NCBI GenBank assembly: GCA_964607755.1
Contig: CAZSMC010000024.1
Location: 1-62,694 of the forward strand
Reading direction: 5' to 3'
Source: CAZSMC01 sp964607755
GTDB taxonomy: Bacteria > Zhuqueibacterota > Zhuqueibacteria > Residuimicrobiales > Krinioviventaceae
DNA length: 62,694 bases
In this document: in pieces, positions 1 through 7,863 of the stretch
How positions within the stretch are numbered: position 1 is the first letter of the stretch
Layout: each line of letters begins with the position of its first letter
Notes under the pieces: model-generated
Told to the model about the DNA's origin: nothing
Databases searched by the model: none
What the model saw: the letters and a program-made list of their open reading frames with translations, nothing else
Translations under genes and position numbers: made by a program

Positions 1-123
1 CGAATAAAACTCAAGCGGCTTTATCCGACACTACAGATGTGACATGACACTAGCTCCTAAAGTCCAGACTTGTTTCTCTATAAAGAAAAATGTATGAAAA
101 AAGCAAGCGTTTTTTGAAAAAAA

Positions 124-1197
124 TTATTTTTTCTGAGCTTTGTGGGTGCGTTTTGAAATCGCCACCGGATAGGGATCGGTATTCAGTGTTCGGAGCATGT
201 CAATGAGTTCTTTTTGTGCATCTGGTCCCTTTGTCAGAAATTGGACGCATCCGTCCCCTTGCGAGCCGACTCCCTTGCCGCCATAGACATACGGCGCCAC
301 TTTGTCGCTGTTGAGGATATCGTGCAGCTTGGGCGAGCGCAGTTCAATCGGACTGGCCGGTGCAACAAACTGGTCGAACAGACGCTGGGCTTCGACCATC
401 AGCAATCCCAGTTTCTCGGGTTCACCATCCCTCATAATATTCCTGGCACGGGAAACCAGTTCTTTATTGACCGGACCTAAATAGTAACGCACATCTGCGG
501 CAATTTTACCGCCAGTGCCTGGATAAGCGCTGTTCAAGTCTGCCAATATTTTTTGCGTATCCTTGCCGGCATTCAAATCCGCCACCACAAAATAAAAATT
601 GTGTTTTGGTTCCAGCTCTTCTACATCCATGCGTTCGCCGTCAAAGGTGAGAAACACGGGCGTATTGCCGTAAGCGCAGGCTTGATCCATGCGGCCGCAA
701 CGGGATGGGGTAATGATTTCGCCCTGATACGCCAATTCCATTTCGCCGCGCCGGGTCAATTTCAAATCATATATTTTATTAAAAGCACGTGCCAAAAGAA
801 CGTTATTTGCCGCTGACGATGACAAGCCCTTTCGGATCGGCAAGTCCATTTTGTAATTGTCAATTTCCAGTCCTTTGACTTTGTAATGGCAATTGACAAA
901 ATAAGTCACACCGGCGCTGTAACTGTAAAATCCGCCTTCTTCGGCAACTTGCAAGAGTTCATCTTTATCCATGTCAATTTCATGCGGCCCCAATTTAGTG
1001 CCATCCGGCAAGGTAGTTCGAATGACCAGTTTTGACGGATGAGGTTTGGCAGTTGCGTAAATGCCCTGGTTTGTTCCAACCAGCAGACAAAAACCTTTAG
1101 TAATCGACGAATCGATACGCCGGTAACCGCCAGCCCAGTCAGAGTGTTCTCCGAAAAGACAGAGTCGTCCCGGTACAAATAAATCAACTTTTTCCAT
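124..1197 (-). CDS. GHMP-family sugar/metabolite kinase
   Basis: 357-residue small-molecule kinase of the galactokinase/homoserine/mevalonate/phosphomevalonate kinase superfamily. All three family motifs are visible: the N-terminal GRLCLFGEHSDW (residues 10-21), the ATP phosphate-binding loop PIRKGLSSSAA (120-130) and a C-terminal glycine-rich YGGKGVGSQGDG. A GRMDQ stretch matches the galactokinase-type catalytic region. The substrate cannot be assigned: sugar kinases (heptose, fucose, galactose type) and other GHMP kinases share these motifs. It lies 23 bp downstream of the PRPP synthetase gene on the same strand and is probably cotranscribed. The 123 bp beyond its stop codon hold only an A/T-rich imperfect inverted repeat and no gene. 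Confidence 0.85.
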   Translation of the reverse strand: MEKVDLFVPGRLCLFGEHSDWAGGYRRIDSSITKGFCLLVGTNQGIYATAKPHPSKLVIRTTLPDGTKLGPHEIDMDKDELLQVAEEGGFYSYSAGVTYFVNCHYKVKGLEIDNYKMDLPIRKGLSSSAANNVLLARAFNKIYDLKLTRRGEMELAYQGEIITPSRCGRMDQACAYGNTPVFLTFDGERMDVEELEPKHNFYFVVADLNAGKDTQKILADLNSAYPGTGGKIAADVRYYLGPVNKELVSRARNIMRDGEPEKLGLLMVEAQRLFDQFVAPASPIELRSPKLHDILNSDKVAPYVYGGKGVGSQGDGCVQFLTKGPDAQKELIDMLRTLNTDPYPVAISKRTHKAQKK

Positions 1198-1220
1198 AGT
1201 ATATCTCCAGGTTGATAATA

Positions 1221-2165
1221 TTAAAAATCTTTGAACAAAGCGCCCACAGATTTGCCGCTGTTAATCGCCTGAATGGCATCGGCAAACATGCGGCCAACAG
1301 ACAGCACTCTAATTTTACCCGCGTTATCGTGATCTTGCGGCAGCGTATTTGTTGTCACCACTTCTTCGATGGGAGAATCCTGAATCCGTTCAATTGCATT
1401 GTAAGTAAAGAATCCGTGCGTGCATCCTGCCCAAATTCGATTTGCGCCGTGTTCTTTTAGCACTCGCGCCGATTCGATAACAGAGCCGCCAGAAAGAATT
1501 TCATCATCTACTAATAATATATCCTTATCTCGGGCATCACCGATAATATTGCGCACAGCCACCTGTTCTTTGTCTCCAAGACGTTCCTTGTCCAAAACAA
1601 CCATGGGCAGATTCAGAGCCCTGGCAATGACCCGGGAGCTTTTCGCGCTATTCACATCCGGTGCAGCAACAACCGCATTGCTCAGGTCTTTATTGCGATA
1701 ATGGTTCAGCAGCACTGGTGTCGCCAAAAGCTGGTCGATAGGAATGCGGGTAAAGCCCATAATTTGCGGGGCGTGCAGTTTCATGGTCAAAATGCGGTCG
1801 GCGCCGGCCGCTTCCAAAAGCGTGGTCACCAGGCGGGCGGTAATGGAAATGCGCGGTTCGTCTTTTTTATCGGAACGGGCGTAAAAATAATTTGGCAGCA
1901 CAGCGGTAATGCGCCCGGCAGAGGCGTATTTAAGCGCATCGATAATGATCAGCAATTCCATGAGATGTTCGTTGGCTGGCAAAGCAGCCGTTTGAATGAC
2001 GAAAACATCGTCGTTGCGGATGTTCTCTTCGATCTTTACTTTGATATTGTCATTGCTGAACTTGTGGATAGTAATTTTCCCCGGGGCAACACCGAGATGG
2101 TCACAAATCTGGTGCGCCAGAGTTGGGTTGCTGTGTCCATAAAAAATGCACAGTTTACGCAGCAT
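1221..2165 (-). CDS. prs: Ribose-phosphate pyrophosphokinase (divergent)
   Basis: 314 residues, the normal length for PRPP synthetase, which makes 5-phosphoribosyl diphosphate from ribose 5-phosphate and ATP for nucleotide, NAD, histidine and tryptophan synthesis. Family blocks are recognisable: ASAGRITAVLPNYFYARSDKK, a LHAPQ loop with the catalytic histidine, a DKER stretch and a VDDEILSGGS loop. The PRPP-binding loop is unusual: the canonical DDxIDTGGT second aspartate and threonines are replaced (DDEILSGGS), and the usual Asp before LHA is Lys. General fold and role are secure; normal regulation or full activity is not. The 121-bp gap upstream, before nadD, is the likely promoter region, though no clean -35/-10 pair is convincing. 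Confidence 0.85.
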   Translation of the reverse strand: MLRKLCIFYGHSNPTLAHQICDHLGVAPGKITIHKFSNDNIKVKIEENIRNDDVFVIQTAALPANEHLMELLIIIDALKYASAGRITAVLPNYFYARSDKKDEPRISITARLVTTLLEAAGADRILTMKLHAPQIMGFTRIPIDQLLATPVLLNHYRNKDLSNAVVAAPDVNSAKSSRVIARALNLPMVVLDKERLGDKEQVAVRNIIGDARDKDILLVDDEILSGGSVIESARVLKEHGANRIWAGCTHGFFTYNAIERIQDSPIEEVVTTNTLPQDHDNAGKIRVLSVGRMFADAIQAINSGKSVGALFKDF

Positions 2166-2286
2166 GCTATATCACTTTCTGTTTTAAAAGTTAGTAATAG
2201 CCAACGTCAATTATAATATCCGTTAAATGTTTAGAATCCGGAAAAGGGGAAATAGCTTTGAGTTCAAGATTTCTCATTGGTCAGTT

Positions 2287-2877
2287 TCAGGATTGCCTGT
2301 AAAGGTTGTGACTGATAATATATTCTTCAACACTGAGTGGAACCAGATAATGGATGCTCTTTCCCTGTCTGACTTTGTCGCGTATATCTGAAGAAGAGAT
2401 TCCCATTAACGGTGCATCGATCCAGATAGCATCAGTCTGCACAGGTTGGCCGGCATCTTTGCCGGACAGATTCGGCCGGTCGACGATGCAAAGCCGGCAT
2501 AGCTTGACAATTTCTTCAGGATTTTTCCATTTGTGGAATTCGATATAATTATCCGCGCCAATGAGCAGAAACAGTTGCTCGCGATCGAGTCCCATGGTTT
2601 GGCGAAAATGCTGCAAGGTATAAACAGTGTATGAGGTTTCTTTTCGATTTATTTCATAGTCAGAGAGATAGAAATTTTTATCCGATTGAATGGCGCATTT
2701 CACCATATCGATACGGTCCTGAGCATCGCTGACAGTTACTGTTTTTTTATGGGGAGGAATAAAAGTGGGAATGAAATAAAGTTTGTCTAACTGCAATTGT
2801 TCACGTGCGCATTCAGCAATAATCATGTGCGCAATATGTATCGGATCAAATGTCCCGCCATAAATCCCGATTCGCAA
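2287..2877 (-). CDS. nadD: Nicotinate-nucleotide adenylyltransferase
   Basis: 196-residue nucleotidyltransferase that adenylates nicotinate mononucleotide to deamido-NAD, the penultimate step of NAD synthesis. The N-terminal GIYGGTFDPIHIAH is the classic (H/T)xGH-type nucleotidyltransferase signature, and ISSSDIR near the C terminus is the ISSTxIR motif. Length and both motifs match NadD rather than phosphopantetheine adenylyltransferase (which is about 160 residues). It is followed after 29 bp by bamD on the upstream side. NAD kinase is also in this window, some 17 kb away. Confidence 0.95.
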   Translation of the reverse strand: MRIGIYGGTFDPIHIAHMIIAECAREQLQLDKLYFIPTFIPPHKKTVTVSDAQDRIDMVKCAIQSDKNFYLSDYEINRKETSYTVYTLQHFRQTMGLDREQLFLLIGADNYIEFHKWKNPEEIVKLCRLCIVDRPNLSGKDAGQPVQTDAIWIDAPLMGISSSDIRDKVRQGKSIHYLVPLSVEEYIISHNLYRQS

Positions 2878-2906
2878 GAACCATTTCCTCCTTGTTCATG
2901 TAAAAT

Positions 2907-3677
2907 TTACATTTGACCAATCATTTCTTGAGCTTTCTGTGCCTCTTCCCTGACTTTGTCCATCCACTCATGATTGCTGTATTTTCTGGCAAATTCTTTA
3001 TAGACTTCAAGGGCGAGTTTTGGCTTGTCCAGTTTCAGATTGCACTGGCCGATCCAGTAAAGTGCCATTGGCGCGTATTTGGTGTCGTAATATTCTTCCA
3101 TAACTTTATTGTAATAGATCTTGGCAGAAGTATAATGCCCCATTTTCCGGTAAATTTCACCGGACTCGAAAACTTTGCGAGCGAGTTTTGTTCTGGCTTT
3201 GATTAAATTGCGTTCTACTTTCTCGACCAGATCGCTGGCATAATAGTCTTCTAAAAATTCTTGAAAGTGCTTGATCGCTAATCTGGTATATTTTTGGTCC
3301 AGTCCGTAATGCGGCGATAACTGGAAATAGCTCATACCGAGTTTGAATTTAGCATCGTCAACAAACTCCGAAGTGGGATAAACTTTAAGAAGACGCTCAT
3401 ATTCGCTGGCCGCTAAAATATATTCCTTGATGTTATAATGACATTCCGCGAGATAAAACTGAGCCTTATCTGCAAATTGGCTGCCGCTATGGCTCAGCGT
3501 AATAATCCTAAAATTGGATTTGGCATTGTGATAGCCGCCATTGTTAAACATTTTCATCGCCACGTTCATACGTTCTTCAAGCGTGGCTCCCTTTTTGACT
3601 TTGTACTTTGAACAAGAAGTTAACCCAATACCAAAAGTCAAAGTTGCAATCAGAATAATGTATCCGATTCTTTGCAT
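2907..3677 (-). CDS. bamD: Outer-membrane assembly lipoprotein BamD
   Basis: About 256 residues from the ATG at 3677; a TTG three codons earlier is also possible. The N terminus is a lipoprotein signal ending in a lipobox (GLTSC), followed by tandem TPR-like helical repeats through the whole protein, e.g. the AQFYLAECHYN and ALYWIGQCNLK segments. BamD is the essential lipoprotein partner of BamA that inserts beta-barrel proteins into the outer membrane. Length and repeat organisation fit BamD rather than a generic TPR protein. It is only 4 bp from the next upstream gene, an unrecognised envelope protein, so the two are very probably translated from one mRNA. Confidence 0.88.
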   Translation of the reverse strand: MQRIGYIILIATLTFGIGLTSCSKYKVKKGATLEERMNVAMKMFNNGGYHNAKSNFRIITLSHSGSQFADKAQFYLAECHYNIKEYILAASEYERLLKVYPTSEFVDDAKFKLGMSYFQLSPHYGLDQKYTRLAIKHFQEFLEDYYASDLVEKVERNLIKARTKLARKVFESGEIYRKMGHYTSAKIYYNKVMEEYYDTKYAPMALYWIGQCNLKLDKPKLALEVYKEFARKYSNHEWMDKVREEAQKAQEMIGQM

Positions 3678-3690
3678 TCTCACCAATCCT

Positions 3691-4305
3691 TTATTTACTT
3701 CTATACGAATAAAATACTATAATAACTGCTGCAGTAACGACAGAAATAAGAGCCGGTTCAACAACTTTTTCCCAAAATCCAGCCGGCTTTTCACCAACAG
3801 TAACGGGAAGAGATTTATTTTCGATATATTTCAGGTCATTCAACTGAAGCGTATCAGAATAACTTTTTTCAACATTTTCAGAAAACAGCACACGGCTGTC
3901 TGCCGTTAGGCCTTTAAAATAAACAGCTATTGAAATTCTTCTAAAGAGTTGATTTTTTTTCTGCTGATACGAAACGCTATTCTGCACAGGCCGGTAATAG
4001 AGTTTCCATACTTGCGTTGTGTCTGCCTTGTCGTCCAGGGTCCGGGAATAAACCTTTTCTATAGCGATTTTTTCAAAATAGTCAATCAGGGCATCTTCAA
4101 CAAGCCAGGCATCTGATTCTGCTGGTTTTAAATTTACCAAAGCGATTTCATTTAAAGAATCATCCGGGGAAAAGCGAATGTCCTGCAACGCCCGGGTATA
4201 TAATTCCTTCAAAACATCTAGGTTCGTTTTTATATCTTGCGAATGAACAGCAGATGCAAAAGATACAAAGATAATGAAAAAAATTGTCTTTTTCAATGTT
4301 CTCAA
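3691..4305 (-). CDS. Unrecognised envelope protein with C-terminal anchor
   Basis: 204 residues, function not recognised. The N terminus is a typical signal peptide ending AVHSQ, and the last 25 residues are a hydrophobic segment (ISVVTAAVIIVFYSY) followed by RSK, so it is probably an exported protein held by a C-terminal membrane helix. The middle is a mixed alpha/beta domain with no motif I know. No ATG is available before the signal peptide; the start is a TTG at 4305 or 4296. It sits between bamD (4 bp) and a PorV-like gene (31 bp). The position suggests a role in outer-membrane or type IX secretion biogenesis, but that is guilt by association only. Confidence 0.7.
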   Translation of the reverse strand: MRTLKKTIFFIIFVSFASAVHSQDIKTNLDVLKELYTRALQDIRFSPDDSLNEIALVNLKPAESDAWLVEDALIDYFEKIAIEKVYSRTLDDKADTTQVWKLYYRPVQNSVSYQQKKNQLFRRISIAVYFKGLTADSRVLFSENVEKSYSDTLQLNDLKYIENKSLPVTVGEKPAGFWEKVVEPALISVVTAAVIIVFYSYRSK

Positions 4306-4336
4306 AAAACAAATCCGTACATTTTTTAAACTCCAC

Positions 4337-5356
4337 TCATAGCCGGAAAAGCATGGTCACATAATGAGTTAACGAATAATCGGGTTCTTGTTTAAAAATT
4401 TCCATAGAGTAATTAAGTGACAACCGGTTGAAAAAATAATGCTCTTCCTGAGAAGGATACAGCTTATGATCGGCAAGACCGAGTCCGCATGAATAGATAT
4501 CGTTTTGATCTATTCTGTGATAATAGCCGCCACGCAGTGCAAAAAATGAACCCAAAACAGCTTCAGCACCGACATGGATTTCTCGACTGGACAGCTTGTC
4601 CTCTTCGGTGACGTTGCGCACGTCAAGAGCAACGGTGACATTTTGTGAAGGCTGGTAGGCAATGCCTACATTTACTGTTTCGTTGACGATACGATGCTGT
4701 TTGTAAAACAGCGAATCAGCAATATCCGGCAAGGCATAATACGCAATACCGGCTGAAAACTTTATTGAAGGATTCATTATAATGCCATAGCTGCCGCCGA
4801 ATTTTTTTTGATAGCGATCGTCCTCCTCGTTCATCAGCATAAACGCATAACCGGAAGCTCCAATAGAGACCTGTTCTGCCAGGCGAACCTGGGTGGATAA
4901 TGTATGGTAGTGCCAATTCAGGACGCGCTCACCGGAAAACTCACCGGAACCGCCGATATCTGTCGGACAGTCGGGCAATTCTTCTGACAACAACAGCGTC
5001 AAGCGAAACGCCGATGTAGCGTACATAGCGGAGCGGAACACCAGTCCTGCCAGTCCGAGCCCTTTGATACTGCGATTTTCGTCAGTATTCTGTAACACAC
5101 GCCAGTTTTCTGAAACCGCATAGGCGCCAACCGGATTAATATAAAGATGGAAAGGTGATCCCGGCGGCTGTTCTTGAAAAGCAGCGGGATTGTATATAAT
5201 TGACGCCAGACCATCTTTTACAGCGGTATAGGCTTTTCCCATACCCATTGCCCGGGCGAAAACAGAGCTTGTTGTATAATATGTCGAATTGTACCTTGCG
5301 TACGAACTTGTTGCAAGCGAAATCAACAAAGATATTGTCAATAAAATATTTTTCAA
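4337..5356 (-). CDS. PorV/UPF0164-family outer-membrane barrel protein
   Basis: 339 residues with an N-terminal signal peptide (cut near SSYA) and the PorV/PorQ/UPF0164 signature after it: ARAMGMGKAYTAVKDG then IIYNPAA. The rest is alternating beta-strand sequence, ending in an aromatic-rich terminal strand, as in FadL-type barrels. Characterised PorV proteins are outer-membrane shuttle components of type IX secretion; other members of the family have no known role. The start codon appears to be TTG at 5356, forming a 4-nt TTGA overlap with the lnt stop codon, which implies translational coupling. Window cargo proteins with T9SS sorting domains make a secretion role plausible but unproven. 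Confidence 0.8.
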   Translation of the reverse strand: MKNILLTISLLISLATSSYARYNSTYYTTSSVFARAMGMGKAYTAVKDGLASIIYNPAAFQEQPPGSPFHLYINPVGAYAVSENWRVLQNTDENRSIKGLGLAGLVFRSAMYATSAFRLTLLLSEELPDCPTDIGGSGEFSGERVLNWHYHTLSTQVRLAEQVSIGASGYAFMLMNEEDDRYQKKFGGSYGIIMNPSIKFSAGIAYYALPDIADSLFYKQHRIVNETVNVGIAYQPSQNVTVALDVRNVTEEDKLSSREIHVGAEAVLGSFFALRGGYYHRIDQNDIYSCGLGLADHKLYPSQEEHYFFNRLSLNYSMEIFKQEPDYSLTHYVTMLFRL

Positions 5357-6906
5357 TTCGGGTTTTTAACCTTTATGAAAAAAGCAACCGCCATGAACAG
5401 CACACTCATGACAACAGTAAATTGCGCCAGGATATTACCATATTTTGTATAAAATGTTTTGTCGTTATTTAACGCGACTTTATCTGTTATCAAGGCTTGT
5501 TCAAAGAGTTTTGTCTGTTTTCGGACGTGACCATATTTGTCGATAAAACAGGAAATGCCGGTATTTGCGCATCGGGCAATATCCCGCCGGTTCTCAATAG
5601 CGCGAAATACCGCAATTTGTGTGTGCTGATAAGGAGCGGAGGTTTTTCCAAACCAGGCATCATTGGTAATGATCAGGAAAAACTGGGCACCCTTTTTGGC
5701 GTAATACCGGACATGGACCGGGAACACAGATTCATAACATATAGCTAATGCTGTTTTATAGGGTTCATTCATATCTATCAATGAACGCTTGCCCTTCTGA
5801 TAATGTTCCTTTGAACTGAATGAATAAACTAAAATCGAGTCTCCTTTGGCATAATCGCCTGTGCCAAAATCATAAAGCACATTGCGCATGTATTTGAATG
5901 GAAAATTGTTTTTAAAAGGAATCCTTTCGGAAAACGGCACCAATTTTATTTTATGATAGCGCTGGACATAGCGACTGTCCGGCTCGAACAAGTAAGCCGC
6001 GTTGTAATGCATGGCTTTGCCTTCTTTTGTAAATCCATAATCAATTGCGCCGGTGAGCAGAGGCGTATCTGTGGAATCGACCAAATGATGAATTTTATCC
6101 AGATATTTTTCTTTGCCCCGCAAAAAGAAAGGCATGGCTGTTTCCGGCCATATAATCAGATCAGTGCTCCGCTCTTTCAGTGCATTCAGAGTCATGCGCT
6201 CGTACGTGTTGTAATTCAGTTTGTAAATATTGCCTTCCCATTTGGCGATGGGATCGATATTGCCCTGCACGAGGATAATATCAATTTTTTCACCGGTATC
6301 CAGAGCTCTTGCTAAGACAAAAATTCCGTGAGCCATTGGCAGGACAAACAATCCAAAGAGAAAAATGAAGAGCCGCTTGCGCAACCTGGCATTTTTATAT
6401 TCGCTGTAAAGAACGAAAAACAGAACATTTAGCATCACCACCCAAAAGCTGATACCATGGACCGAGACAAATTCGGCCCATTGAATGAGCGGGAGATAAT
6501 AGGACTGGGTATATCCCACATAATTCCACGGAAAAGCCAAATCAGTAAGTGATTGCAAATATTCAATCGAGGTCCATAGAAAAGGGACAGCAAGGAGGGC
6601 GTTTCTGCCGATCCTTTTTGACAGCCAGTTATAAATGACAGCAAAAAAAGTAGTATACAGCGGCATTATAAGGAGCGTGCCAATACAACCAGGAAACGTT
6701 ATCACACCGATCCAAAACACAGTACCGGAGTAAAAAAACAGACCAGTTACATAGCCCCATTTTGCCGCCTGACCAGAAGATTTATCTTCTAACAACAAAA
6801 AGAAAGGGATCAAAGCCCCGTAAGCTAAAAAACCTGTTTTAAAAGGCGGAAAAGAAAGGGCTAACAAGATCCCTGTTAAAAGAGAAAAGATTAAATTTTT
6901 TTTCAT
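5353..6906 (-). CDS. lnt: Apolipoprotein N-acyltransferase
   Basis: 517 residues, the expected size for Lnt, the inner-membrane enzyme that adds the third acyl chain to the N-terminal cysteine of lipoproteins. The first ~200 residues contain several hydrophobic membrane segments; the C-terminal half is a nitrilase-like domain on the periplasmic side. The catalytic triad elements are visible: Glu255 in WPETAMPF, Lys in KIKLVPFSERIPF and Cys in ALAICYESVFP. A final membrane helix (FTVVMSVLFMAVAFFI) closes the protein. Context with bamD and PorV-like genes makes this an envelope-biogenesis operon. The preceding 75 bp, before ruvX, hold no gene. Confidence 0.95.
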   Translation of the reverse strand: MKKNLIFSLLTGILLALSFPPFKTGFLAYGALIPFFLLLEDKSSGQAAKWGYVTGLFFYSGTVFWIGVITFPGCIGTLLIMPLYTTFFAVIYNWLSKRIGRNALLAVPFLWTSIEYLQSLTDLAFPWNYVGYTQSYYLPLIQWAEFVSVHGISFWVVMLNVLFFVLYSEYKNARLRKRLFIFLFGLFVLPMAHGIFVLARALDTGEKIDIILVQGNIDPIAKWEGNIYKLNYNTYERMTLNALKERSTDLIIWPETAMPFFLRGKEKYLDKIHHLVDSTDTPLLTGAIDYGFTKEGKAMHYNAAYLFEPDSRYVQRYHKIKLVPFSERIPFKNNFPFKYMRNVLYDFGTGDYAKGDSILVYSFSSKEHYQKGKRSLIDMNEPYKTALAICYESVFPVHVRYYAKKGAQFFLIITNDAWFGKTSAPYQHTQIAVFRAIENRRDIARCANTGISCFIDKYGHVRKQTKLFEQALITDKVALNNDKTFYTKYGNILAQFTVVMSVLFMAVAFFIKVKNPN

Positions 6907-6981
6907 TGTCTGCCGGATACAACCAAAGGTCTGTTTACCATGTTGTGAAGAACCAATACTTCCTGGGTTAACATGTCCATT

Positions 6982-7443
6982 TTAATGGTGTTTGCGTTTT
7001 AAATGACCAAGATAATCAAGATAACTCTGTAAAATATAAGCAGCAGCAATCTGATCGATGCGCTTTTTGTTTTTGGATGGCGACTTGCCGGTTTCCAGCA
7101 AAAGTTTTTTCGCGCTTGCAGAAGACCAGCGCTCATCCCATAGCAAAACCGGGAGATGGGTTTGTTCCTCAATCTGCTTAGCTATTTCAGCGGCTTTTTC
7201 TGCCATCTCACCGATTGTGCCATCCATATTAACCGGCCGCCCGATAACAACACCTGCAATGTCATGATGATCAAGTATTTTTTTTACTTCTCTCATCAGC
7301 ACAGCATTGTCTTCATAGACAATCGTGGTTAACGTCGAGGCTATAAACTGCGAAGGATCGCTTATAGCGATGCCGACGCGTTTTTGACCATAATCGATGC
7401 CTAAAAGTCGCCCCGACGGTAATTCTTTAACATCTCGTTCCAC
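6982..7443 (-). CDS. ruvX: Putative pre-16S rRNA nuclease / Holliday resolvase (YqgF)
   Basis: 153 residues of the YqgF/RuvX RNase H-like family, which trims the 5' end of 16S rRNA in E. coli and has been called a Holliday-junction resolvase. N-terminal LLGIDYGQKRVGIAISD carries the first acidic residue; VVIGRPVNMDGT, LLWDERWSSASAKKLL and KKRIDQIAAAYIL complete the family pattern. The start codon is probably GTG at 7443; no strong Shine-Dalgarno sequence precedes it. It lies 22 bp from the HU/IHF gene on the same strand. Confidence 0.92.
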   Translation of the reverse strand: MERDVKELPSGRLLGIDYGQKRVGIAISDPSQFIASTLTTIVYEDNAVLMREVKKILDHHDIAGVVIGRPVNMDGTIGEMAEKAAEIAKQIEEQTHLPVLLWDERWSSASAKKLLLETGKSPSKNKKRIDQIAAAYILQSYLDYLGHLKRKHH

Positions 7444-7465
7444 GTTTACAGGGTTTGTATTAATA

Positions 7466-7813
7466 TCATTGATTTTGCTTTACTTCTAAATCGTCAAGGG
7501 GCGTTTTCAATACTTCTTTTAACAATTTACCAGCTTTGAAATGCGTTTTTCGTCGAGCTGGCACATAAATGATTTCACCGGTTTTCGGATTTCTGGCTTT
7601 GGGTTTTGGTTTGGTCTTTTTGACTTCAAACACACCAAAATCACGAATCTCGATCCTGACTTCCGGATTGGCTTCTGACATGAACTCCCGCAATGCCTGA
7701 AAAACACCGTCCACGACTTTTTCAGTCAAGTATATCCTTTCGCCGACTATTCTCGCCGTTCGCTTTGAAACATCCTTTTTCGTAATGGTTTCTTTTTGGT
7801 TTTTTTCGTCCAT
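7466..7813 (-). CDS. HU/IHF-family DNA-bending protein (extended)
   Basis: 115 residues, longer than the usual ~90 because of charged extensions at both ends. The DNA-binding beta-arm signature is clear: KPKARNPKTGE, then VPARRKTHFKAGKLL. HU/IHF proteins bend DNA as dimers in the nucleoid and in replication, recombination and transcription. The start is supported by AAAGGAGTGATAAA just before the ATG. A second HU gene lies at 23,658-23,942, so the strain has at least two paralogues. HU and IHF subunits cannot be separated from this sequence alone. Confidence 0.92.
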   Translation of the reverse strand: MDEKNQKETITKKDVSKRTARIVGERIYLTEKVVDGVFQALREFMSEANPEVRIEIRDFGVFEVKKTKPKPKARNPKTGEIIYVPARRKTHFKAGKLLKEVLKTPLDDLEVKQNQ

Positions 7814-7863
7814 TTTATCACTCCTTTTTTATGGAAACATATATTCTTACTCTTTGTTCACGG

